This document shows, in pieces, positions 16,655-23,327 of a DNA stretch of 29,461 nt (position 1 is its first letter; each line of letters starts with the position of its first letter). Both the position numbers and the translations under genes were made by a program. Source of the DNA: an uncultured Lachnospiraceae bacterium (GTDB lineage Bacteria > Bacillota > Clostridia > Lachnospirales > Lachnospiraceae); contig URDN01000032.1 of the NCBI GenBank assembly GCA_900546495.1, forward strand, positions 1 to 29,461. Reading direction: 5' to 3'. The notes beneath the pieces are model-generated. The model was not told where the DNA came from. It did not search any database and was given only the letters and a program-made list of their open reading frames with translations.

Positions 16655-16979
16655 AGGCCTGAATTTATTTTGTCTCAGTCGCTACCAATCGCTCCTTGAG
16701 AAAAAATAAACTCAGACCTAATTTACTTACATGACTCTATAAATTTTTGCACCACCCTACACTGCGTACCACACAAAGTGCGTTACGCAACATAATAGCG
16801 CAGCGGCATAGCGATTAAGGCGATATAAAATTTAATATCATGAAAAAGTGGCACTTATAATTTCACAGCGTAAATAAAGAAAACGTGGTATTTTTCCTAA
16901 GCAGGCGATTGTTAGCCGCGAAGGTAAAATACCACGTTTTCGATTCATACACTAAAGTTTAAGCCACTGCGTAAACTTT
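16655..16979. repeat. Palindromic intergenic repeat, copy 2 (arms B and C), including the etfA 3' hairpin
   Basis: Arm B: stem 16655-16671 / 16703-16719 (17 bp; the two mismatches become G-U pairs in minus-strand RNA), loop 16672-16702. Arm C: perfect 16-bp stem 16879-16894 / 16926-16941 (AAAACGTGGTATTTT core), loop 16895-16925 in opposite orientation. Both loops are 31 nt and share the CTANCAATCG core. Arm C lies just past the etfA stop and, read from etfA, is followed by TTTTCTTTATTT, so it can terminate that operon. A further 8-bp stem AAAGTTTA / TAAACTTT (16954-16979) lies between arm C and etfA. The whole 16406-16984 gap holds this element and the phoPR promoter. Confidence 0.8.
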
Positions 16980-16984
16980 AAATT

Positions 16985-18046
16985 TTATTTAGCTGCAAGA
17001 GCTTTTTTGATCTCCTCAGTAAGAAGTGGAACGATCTTGTTCAGATCTCCAACGATACCGTAATCAGCTACATCAAAGATAGGAGCATCTTCGTCTTTGT
17101 TGATTGCGATGATGAGATCAGACTCTTCCATACCAGCTACGTGCTGGATTGCTCCGGAAATACCGATTGCAAAGTAAACCTGCGGACGAACTGTTTTACC
17201 AGTCTGACCAACCTGCAGATCCTGTGGTTTCCAACCAGCATCTACTACTGCACGTGAGCAGGATACAGTACCACCAACAACCTCAGCCAGCTCTTCGAGC
17301 ATTTTGAAGTTTTCCGGTGTTCCAACTCCACGACCACCAGATACAAGGATCTTAGCGTCCTGGATATCAACAACGTCAGATACGTTTTTAACAATGTCAA
17401 GAATCTCAACATATTTGTTATCCGGTGTGAATCCCGGGTTGTAGTCAACAACTTCCGGATTAGCATCAGCGATCGGCTCGATTTTCTGCATAACACCTGG
17501 ACGAACAGTTGCCATCTGCGGACGGTTGTCCGGGCAAGCGATTGTAGCGATTGTATTTCCACCGAAAGCAGGACGTGTCATCAGTAACTGATTTGGTTTC
17601 TGCTCTCTGCCCGGCATCGGGTTAAGTGGGAAATTACCGATCTCAAGGGATGTACAGTCTGCTGTCAGACCTGTCTGAACACGTGCAGATACACGTGGTC
17701 CAAGGTCACGACCGATAGCTGTTGCACCAACTAACATGATCTCCGGTTTGAACTCATTGATTACAGATGCAAGTGCATGTGTATACGGTTCTGTTCTGTA
17801 TACTTCAAGCTCTTTGTCATCTACAACGATAACTTTGTCTGCACCATAAGCGCCAAGCTGAGCTGCAAGGTCTTTTACGTTATGTCCAATTAATACTGCT
17901 ACTACTTTTTCATTTAAATCATTTGCAAGATCTTTTGCTTTTCCGAGTAACTCGAAAGCAATCGGGCTAATTTCATTATCTACCTGCTGAGCGAATACAT
18001 ATACGTCTTTGTACTGCTCAATTAAGGATTGTTCCATTGCTGCCAT
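16985..18046 (-). CDS. etfA: Electron transfer flavoprotein alpha subunit
   Basis: 353 aa. Pairs with EtfB to form the FAD-containing electron transfer flavoprotein that serves butyryl-CoA dehydrogenase; with Bcd in clostridia it can bifurcate electrons from NADH to crotonyl-CoA and ferredoxin. The C-terminal FAD-binding signature is intact: LVSGGRGVGTPENF, CSRAVVDAGW, QVGQTGKTVRPQVYFAIGISGAIQHVAGM. AAAGGAG stands 8 nt before the ATG, 18 bp after etfB. It is the last gene of the hbd-bcd-etfB-etfA run and is followed by the arm-C hairpin. Confidence 0.96.
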   Translation of the reverse strand: MAAMEQSLIEQYKDVYVFAQQVDNEISPIAFELLGKAKDLANDLNEKVVAVLIGHNVKDLAAQLGAYGADKVIVVDDKELEVYRTEPYTHALASVINEFKPEIMLVGATAIGRDLGPRVSARVQTGLTADCTSLEIGNFPLNPMPGREQKPNQLLMTRPAFGGNTIATIACPDNRPQMATVRPGVMQKIEPIADANPEVVDYNPGFTPDNKYVEILDIVKNVSDVVDIQDAKILVSGGRGVGTPENFKMLEELAEVVGGTVSCSRAVVDAGWKPQDLQVGQTGKTVRPQVYFAIGISGAIQHVAGMEESDLIIAINKDEDAPIFDVADYGIVGDLNKIVPLLTEEIKKALAAK

Positions 18047-18064
18047 TGTTATTTCTCCTTTCTC

Positions 18065-18856
18065 TTACAGTCCGCATACATGTTTCTCTGTCATCTTACC
18101 AAGCAGATAAGAAACAGCTTCTTCTGTATCCAGTGTGATTTTCTCTCCAGCACCTTTTCTTACTTTGTCGGATGCTTTTGCGATCTTTGTCGGAGAACCT
18201 GCAAGACCCATATTTCCGTCTTCCAGAGTCTTCAGATCTGCTCTACCCATTGTAGAGATCTCTGCTTCGCATGCATCAAAGATTCCGCCCGGAGTCATGT
18301 ATCTCGGGTCGTTCAGCTCTGCTAAGCATGTGATCAGACAAGGCATCTGAGCTTTTACTACATGATATCTGTCATCATACTGACGCTGAACTTTTACAGC
18401 ATCTCCTTCGATCTCGATTTTACGTGCATAAGAGATAACCGGGATATCAAGGTGCTCAGAAATCTGAGGACCAACCTGAGCTGTATCACCATCGATAGCC
18501 TGACGGCCTGTGATGATCAGATCGTAATCGCCCATCTCACGAATTGCTGCTGCAATTGTAGAAGATGTAGCCCATGTATCAGCACCGCCGAGGCATCTGT
18601 CAGTTACAAGAACTGCATTGTCAGCGCCCATAGCTAATGCTTCACGTAATGTATCGCCAGCTTTCGGAAGTCCCATTGTTAAAACAGTAACTTCTGCACC
18701 GTACTGATCTTTTAATCTTAAAGCAGCCTCAAGACCTGCTTTATCATCTGGGTTCATGATTGTGAGCATTGCTGCTCTGTCAAGAGTTCCGTCCGGATTG
18801 AACTTAACTCCACCTGCTGTATCAGGTACCTGTTTAATACAAACAATAATCTTCAC
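18065..18856 (-). CDS. etfB: Electron transfer flavoprotein beta subunit
   Basis: 263 aa, the usual size. Opens with KIIVCIKQVPDTAG, and has the nucleotide-binding stretch DLIITGRQAIDGDTAQVGPQ and the EtfB signature region VKAQMPCLITC. The start codon is GTG at 18856, with GGAGG 9 nt upstream; no better ATG exists near the conserved N-terminus. It begins 14 bp after the bcd stop and ends 18 bp before etfA, so the three genes are tightly linked. In bifurcating Etf proteins this subunit carries the second FAD; I cannot decide bifurcation from sequence alone. Confidence 0.96.
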   Translation of the reverse strand: MKIIVCIKQVPDTAGGVKFNPDGTLDRAAMLTIMNPDDKAGLEAALRLKDQYGAEVTVLTMGLPKAGDTLREALAMGADNAVLVTDRCLGGADTWATSSTIAAAIREMGDYDLIITGRQAIDGDTAQVGPQISEHLDIPVISYARKIEIEGDAVKVQRQYDDRYHVVKAQMPCLITCLAELNDPRYMTPGGIFDACEAEISTMGRADLKTLEDGNMGLAGSPTKIAKASDKVRKGAGEKITLDTEEAVSYLLGKMTEKHVCGL

Positions 18857-18870
18857 GATTGTTTTCCTCC

Positions 18871-20037
18871 TTACTTAAGTAATGCACCAGAAATAACCAT
18901 ACGCTGAACTTCACTTGTTCCTTCGTAAATCTCTGTGATCTTAGCATCACGCATCATACGCTCAACATCGTACTCTCTGATGTAACCATAACCACCATGT
19001 AACTGTACGCATTTTGTTGTAACTTCCATTGCAACTTCTGCAGCGTAAAGTTTTGCCATAGCAGCTTCTACAGAATAAGAAACTTTAGCACCTGCCTGGT
19101 ACTCATCTTTCTTTAATGCAGCTCTGTATACCATTAACTGAGCAGCTTTAACTTTTGTAGCCATATCTGCTAACTGGAACTGTGTGTTCTGGAACTGAGC
19201 GATGCTTCTGCCGAACTGTTTTCTCTCTTTTACGTATGCGATTGTTGTCTCTAATGCACCCTCTGCAAGACCAAGTGCCTGTGCAGCGATACCGATACGT
19301 CCGCCATCCAGTGTATGCATAGCGATATTGAAACCTTTACCCTGTTTTCCAAGAAGGTTCTCTTTCGGGATACGGCAATCTGTGAAGATTAACTCATATG
19401 TGGATGAACCACGGATACCCATTTTTTTCTCTTTAACACCAAAAGTAAATCCTGGAGTTCCTTTTTCAACGATGAAAGCAGAGATCTCTTTCATTGTTCT
19501 GCCACGTTTTTCAACTTTGCCTGTTACAGCAATTACGATATATACGTCAGCTTCTTTACCGTTTGTGATGAAGCATTTAGATCCGTTAAGAACCCACTCA
19601 TCTCCGTCTAAAACAGCCTTTGTCTGCTGTCCCTGAGCGTCTGTACCTGCCATCGGCTCTGTTAAACCGAAAGCACCGAGTTTTTTACCGGAAGCAAGGT
19701 CCGGAACATATTTAGCTTTCTGCTCTGGTGTACCAAATGTAAGAATCGGGTCTACACACAGAGATGTATGTGCAGATACGATAACACCTGTAGTACCGCA
19801 AACTTTTGATAACTCCTCTACGCACATAACGTATGTAAGGATGTCACAACCCTGTCCACCGAGTTCCTTCGGTACCGGGATTCCAAGGAAGCCATATTTA
19901 GCCATTTTGTCAACGGTAGCTCTTGGGAATTTTTCAGTTTCGTCAACTTCCTGAGCAAGTGGTTTTACTTCGTTCTCAGCGAATTCTTTGAAAAGGCTTC
20001 TTGCCATTTCATGTTTCTTACTTAATCCGAAATCCAT
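18871..20037 (-). CDS. bcd: Butyryl-CoA dehydrogenase (acyl-CoA dehydrogenase family)
   Basis: 388 aa. Reduces crotonyl-CoA to butyryl-CoA with electrons from EtfAB, the last committed step of the shared butyrate pathway. Acyl-CoA dehydrogenase signatures are intact: FGLTEPMAGTDAQGQ, GSKCFITNG, QLHGGYGYIREYDVERMMRDAK and the catalytic base Glu372 in IYEGTSEVQR, the position used by short-chain and butyryl-CoA dehydrogenases. GGAGG precedes the ATG. It lies 192 bp from hbd, and that gap carries a hairpin (20094-20121), so bcd-etfB-etfA may be tuned separately from hbd. Confidence 0.95.
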   Translation of the reverse strand: MDFGLSKKHEMARSLFKEFAENEVKPLAQEVDETEKFPRATVDKMAKYGFLGIPVPKELGGQGCDILTYVMCVEELSKVCGTTGVIVSAHTSLCVDPILTFGTPEQKAKYVPDLASGKKLGAFGLTEPMAGTDAQGQQTKAVLDGDEWVLNGSKCFITNGKEADVYIVIAVTGKVEKRGRTMKEISAFIVEKGTPGFTFGVKEKKMGIRGSSTYELIFTDCRIPKENLLGKQGKGFNIAMHTLDGGRIGIAAQALGLAEGALETTIAYVKERKQFGRSIAQFQNTQFQLADMATKVKAAQLMVYRAALKKDEYQAGAKVSYSVEAAMAKLYAAEVAMEVTTKCVQLHGGYGYIREYDVERMMRDAKITEIYEGTSEVQRMVISGALLK

Positions 20038-20093
20038 TTTTTACTTTTCCTCCATTTTTAGTGAAGCACAGTCAAAACTCCAAAAGGCACCAA

Positions 20094-20121
20094 AGACATG
20101 TGTAGCAAAATGCACATGTCT
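20094..20121. terminator. Hairpin in the hbd-bcd spacer
   Basis: AGACATGTG (20094-20102) pairs perfectly with CACATGTCT (20113-20121) over a 10-nt loop, flanked by a direct GGCACCA repeat. On the minus strand short T-stretches follow, so partial termination or mRNA processing between hbd and bcd is possible. The flank ACTCCAAAAGGC resembles the flank of arm B at 16646-16658. Nearby, 20189-20215 holds TTATAAGG...CCTTATAA around a TATAAT that has no -35. Confidence 0.5.
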
Positions 20122-20229
20122 GGCACCACTCTCCGCTGTAATAATCGGAAATTGTTATTCCGACCGTTAACTTCTTATATATCTTATAAGGATTATACCC
20201 CTTATAATTCGAGAGTATTTATTCTATTC

Positions 20230-21069
20230 TTACTTGCTGTAATCGTAGAAACCTACGCCTGTCTTGCAGCCAAGTTTACCTGCACGTACCATTTTTCTAA
20301 GTAATGGAGCCGGACGATATTTAGGATCGCCTGTCTCAGAATAGATTACTTCCATGATAGCAAGGCAGATATCAAGACCAATGTAATCACCTAACTGTAA
20401 AGGTCCCATTGGGTGGTTAGCACCTAATTTCATTGCTGCATCGATATCTTCTACGCTTGCAACACCTGCTTCTAATACGCAGATACCTTCGTTGATCATC
20501 GGAACAAGGATTCTGTTTACTACGAAACCAGCTGCCTCGTTAACCTGTACCGGTGTTTTGCCGATCTCTTTGGAGATCTCAACGATTTTGTCTCTTAACT
20601 CATCCGGAGTATTTGCTCCCTGAATTACCTCGATCAGTTTCATTACAGGTGCCGGATTGAAGAAGTGCATTCCGATTACCGGTCTGTCAAGACCTGCACC
20701 GATCTCTGTAATAGATAATGAAGATGTGTTTGTTGCAAAAATACACTCAGCCGGAACGATCTCCTGAAGCTCTTTGAATGTCTGTTTTTTGATTGCCATA
20801 TCTTCTAATGCTGCTTCAACTACTAAATCAGCATCTGTACAAATGTCTTTTGTACCTGTGGTAATTTTAGCAAGGATTGCATCAGCTTTGTCCTGATCCA
20901 TTTTGCCTTTTGCGATTCTTTTCTCGAATCCTTTTGCGATTTTGTTCTTGCCGTTTGCAGCAAATTCATCATTGATATCGCATAAATATACTTCATAACC
21001 TTCTGTCTGTGCAAAAGCCTGTGCGATACCAGATCCCATTGTTCCTGCTCCAATAATACCAACTTTCAT
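20230..21069 (-). CDS. hbd: 3-hydroxybutyryl-CoA dehydrogenase
   Basis: 279 aa. Reduces acetoacetyl-CoA to 3-hydroxybutyryl-CoA. N-terminal Rossmann motif GAGTMGSGIAQAFA (8-21), conserved ATNTSSLSITEI and the catalytic-His segment GMHFFNPAPVMKLIEV (H135), then a C-terminal dimerisation domain (GFVVNRILVPMINE, NHPMGPLQLGDYIGLD). Start supported by AAGGAGG before the ATG at 21069. No crotonase gene (crt) lies beside it, so 3-hydroxybutyryl-CoA must be dehydrated by an enzyme encoded elsewhere. A Rex-like operator and a TATAAT lie upstream (21171-21215). Confidence 0.95.
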   Translation of the reverse strand: MKVGIIGAGTMGSGIAQAFAQTEGYEVYLCDINDEFAANGKNKIAKGFEKRIAKGKMDQDKADAILAKITTGTKDICTDADLVVEAALEDMAIKKQTFKELQEIVPAECIFATNTSSLSITEIGAGLDRPVIGMHFFNPAPVMKLIEVIQGANTPDELRDKIVEISKEIGKTPVQVNEAAGFVVNRILVPMINEGICVLEAGVASVEDIDAAMKLGANHPMGPLQLGDYIGLDICLAIMEVIYSETGDPKYRPAPLLRKMVRAGKLGCKTGVGFYDYSK

Positions 21070-21170
21070 GATATGTCCTCCTTATAATGAAATTATATAC
21101 TAATATGAAACATTCCGACTGCCATACCCAAACAATCCTGTCCATAGATTAGTCATCACATATCTAAATT

Positions 21171-21215
21171 ATTATATTTTTTGTTTCCATAGCAAATGTG
21201 TTAAATAACTAACAA
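21171..21215 (-). promoter_or_regulatory. Rex-like operator and candidate promoter of hbd-bcd-etfBA
   Basis: 21198-21215 reads GTGTTAAATAACTAACAA, matching 12 of the 14 defined positions of the Rex consensus TTGTTAANNNNTTAACAA with correct spacing. On the minus strand it lies 21 nt before TATAAT (21176-21171), where a repressor would cover the -35 region. The -35 itself is poor. This suggests NADH/NAD+-responsive control of the downstream genes independent of thl. Confidence 0.6.
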
Positions 21216-21231
21216 TACCAGTTATTAAAAT

Positions 21232-21270
21232 ATCTCCGACATTTTCGCATGTCGCAATCATGCCGGAGAT
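21232..21270 (-). terminator. Terminator downstream of thl
   Basis: 11-bp stem between 21232-21242 and 21260-21270 (ATCTCCG / CGGAGAT core); its one mismatch becomes G-U in minus-strand RNA, and ATTTTAATAA follows. It lies 37 bp past the thl stop and before the Rex-like site, separating thl from hbd. Confidence 0.65.
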
Positions 21271-21307
21271 CCGTCCGGATTTTTAATATCCTTCTAATTT
21301 TTGAAAA

Positions 21308-22495
21308 TTAAGCTTCTTTTTTAACGATTGTAGCACAACCCATTCCACCGCCGATACACAGTGTAGCAAGTCCGTATGTAACGTCTCTCTTCTGCATAGC
21401 GTGAAGCAGTGTAACAAGGATACGGCATCCTGAAGCTCCTACCGGATGTCCAAGTGCGATAGCACCACCGTTTACGTTTAAGATGTCAGAGCTGAATCCT
21501 AACTCTTTCTGTACTGCTACAGACTGAGCTGCAAATGCCTCGTTTGCCTCGATCAGATCCATGTCATCAATTGTAAGACCAGCGATCTTTAATGCTTTCT
21601 TTGTAGCCGGAACTGGTCCGATACCCATGATCTCCGGAGCGCATCCGCCAAGAGCACCTGCTACGAATGTAGCCATCGGTTTAACACCAAGCTCTTTTGC
21701 TTTCTCTTCGCTCATTACAACGATTGCTGCAGCACCATCGTTGATACCGGAAGCGTTACCTGCTGTAACAAGTCCGCCCTCTTTACCGGAGCAGCATTTT
21801 AATTTTGCAAGAGACTCTTTTGTTGTGCCAGGACGTGGTCCCTCATCTTTTGTGATCATAACGGTCTCTTTTTTCATTTTAACCGGAACCGGAACGATCT
21901 CATCATCAAATGCTCCAGACTCCTGAGCTGCTACTGCTTTCTGCTGGGAAACTGCTGCGAACTCATCAAGTTCTTCACGCGTTAATCCCCACTGATCACA
22001 AATATTCTCAGCTGTGATCATCATATGGTAGTTGTTGAATGCATCCCATAATGCATCGTTAACCATTGTATCAATCATAGTTGCATTGTTCATTCTGTAA
22101 CCGAAACGTGCTTTCTTTAATGCATATGGAGCCATGGACATGTTCTCCATACCACCAGCTACAACGATATCAGCCTGACCAGCCATGATCATGTTTGCAG
22201 CCTCATTTACACATTTCAGACCGGATCCGCATACTACATTCAGTGTGAAAGCCGGGACCTCATTCGGGATACCTGCTTTGATAGATGCCTGACGAGCAAC
22301 GTTCTGTCCCTGGGAAGCCTGGATAACGCATCCCATCATAACCTCGTCAACCTGCTCCGGAGCAACGCCTGCTCTTTTTAATGCCTCTCTGATAACGATG
22401 GATCCTAACTCAACAGCCGGAGTATTTCCAAACTGTCCGCCCATTTTACCAATTGCAGTACGGCAAGCGCCTGCTAATACAACTTTCTTTGCCAT
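21308..22495 (-). CDS. thl: Acetyl-CoA C-acetyltransferase (thiolase)
   Basis: 395 aa. Condenses two acetyl-CoA to acetoacetyl-CoA, the entry step to butyrate. Thiolase catalytic residues: acyl-acceptor Cys89 (NVVCGSGLKCV), His350 (GGAIALGHPVGASG) and Cys380 (LCIGGGMG). In C. acetobutylicum thiolase the equivalents of Cys89 and Cys380 have been reported to form a redox-switch disulfide, and both are present here. AGAAGGAG lies upstream of the ATG. It has its own promoter (22571-22599) and terminator, so it may be expressed separately from hbd-bcd-etfBA. Confidence 0.96.
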   Translation of the reverse strand: MAKKVVLAGACRTAIGKMGGQFGNTPAVELGSIVIREALKRAGVAPEQVDEVMMGCVIQASQGQNVARQASIKAGIPNEVPAFTLNVVCGSGLKCVNEAANMIMAGQADIVVAGGMENMSMAPYALKKARFGYRMNNATMIDTMVNDALWDAFNNYHMMITAENICDQWGLTREELDEFAAVSQQKAVAAQESGAFDDEIVPVPVKMKKETVMITKDEGPRPGTTKESLAKLKCCSGKEGGLVTAGNASGINDGAAAIVVMSEEKAKELGVKPMATFVAGALGGCAPEIMGIGPVPATKKALKIAGLTIDDMDLIEANEAFAAQSVAVQKELGFSSDILNVNGGAIALGHPVGASGCRILVTLLHAMQKRDVTYGLATLCIGGGMGCATIVKKEA

Positions 22496-22570
22496 TTTTC
22501 TTCTCTCCTTCTTGACTTTTAAAATATACCTCTAGTAATTATGTTAAAAGAACAACGCTAGACATGCTAT

Positions 22571-22599
22571 ATTCTAGCACTATCATTTGCTTTTTGCAA
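22571..22599 (-). promoter_or_regulatory. SigA-type promoter of thl
   Basis: On the minus strand TTGCAA (22599-22594), a 17-bp spacer, then TAGAAT (22576-22571), about 75 nt before the start codon. A weaker second candidate (TTGCAT 22860-22855, 17 bp, TAAAGT 22837-22832 with a TG extension) lies further upstream, which would put two of the Rex-like sites inside the leader. Confidence 0.65.
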
Positions 22600-22649
22600 C
22601 GCTTCCTCCGTCATTTTTCCCAAATTTTCAAAGGATTTTTCGTCTACTT

Positions 22650-22667
22650 TTGTCATTTTTTTAACAC
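22650..22667. promoter_or_regulatory. Rex-like operator 1 upstream of thl
   Basis: TTGTCATTTTTTTAACAC: 11 of the 14 defined positions of the Rex consensus TTGTTAANNNNTTAACAA. It lies about 85-105 bp upstream of the inferred thl start point. Confidence 0.45.
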
Positions 22668-22696
22668 AGTCGAAAGGGTGAAAAGTCATCGTAAGT

Positions 22697-22714
22697 CTGT
22701 TATTTTTTTAACAG
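22697..22714. promoter_or_regulatory. Rex-like operator 2 upstream of thl
   Basis: CTGTTATTTTTTTAACAG: 11 of 14 defined Rex positions, and part of a perfect inverted repeat TCTGTTA-N6-TAACAGA (22696-22715). It stands 47 bp from operator 1, within a direct repeat of about 30 bp that also includes operator 1. Confidence 0.55.
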
Positions 22715-22944
22715 AGTCCTCCAAAAAAATAAGGATTCGCACACCTGAATCGGATTTAGATATCCTTTTTTTCTTTTTCTTCGATGGTTCCTCGCTCTTT
22801 TTGCTAAGGCTTTAAAAAATCTTACATGTTCACTTTAACACACGTACGCGTACAATGCAATACCCACAATCAGGTAATTAAATTTCTTCCCAGTCCCTAC
22901 ATTACCACAAAGTTATCGAAAAATCCACCCCCTTTTACAAAAGT

Positions 22945-22962
22945 TTGATATTTTTTTAACAA
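22945..22962. promoter_or_regulatory. Rex-like operator 3, distal upstream of thl
   Basis: TTGATATTTTTTTAACAA: 12 of 14 defined Rex positions. It shares the A-T7-AACA core with the two sites nearer thl. It is about 380 bp from the proximal thl promoter but only about 90-110 bp from the weaker upstream candidate. The remainder of 22715-23010 is AT-rich with no credible gene. Confidence 0.45.
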
Positions 22963-23010
22963 TTCTTGTTTTTGGTGGCTTACCTCTTACTACATCAGTT
23001 TTTATAAAGA

Positions 23011-23305
23011 TCTCCTGTAAGTTTGTCCCGGTCGCCAGCAATCGCTCCTCGTGAAAAAATTACAGTAGGTTCCAATTTACACAGTGGTATTAGTAAATTT
23101 TTGCGCCACCCTGTACTTCGTGCCGCTAGTTGCCGTCAATTCCAAAAAAGTTAATCATTTTCCGCTTATACAAAATTCTGTCGTACGCTAAATTGCTGGT
23201 TACAGATGGATGCTCCGATTTCTCCGTAACTAAAATGACGCCAGAAGGTAATTTTTCCTAAGCAAGCGATTATTAGCTGCGAAGGTAAAATTAACTTCTG
23301 GCGTC
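23011..23305. repeat. Palindromic intergenic repeat, copy 3 (arms D and E), including the carB 3' hairpin
   Basis: Arm E: 19-bp stem with one mismatch (23237-23255 / 23287-23305, GACGCCAGAAG core), loop 23256-23286. It begins 22 bp past the carB stop and can end the carAB transcript. Arm D: degenerate stem around CTGTAA/TTACAG, loop 23025-23055 in opposite orientation. Both loops are 31 nt. The flank after arm D (23095-23127, TTTTTGCGCCACCCTG) is nearly the same as the one after arm B (16741-16774), which shows that more than the loop is shared. Confidence 0.8.
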
Positions 23306-23327
23306 TTCAAAACCTCAAAATTAAATT

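Noticed and set aside
14101..23305. The repeated hairpins as a CRISPR array
   Set aside because: Copies are kilobases apart, arranged as inverted pairs, with no regular spacers and no cas genes.
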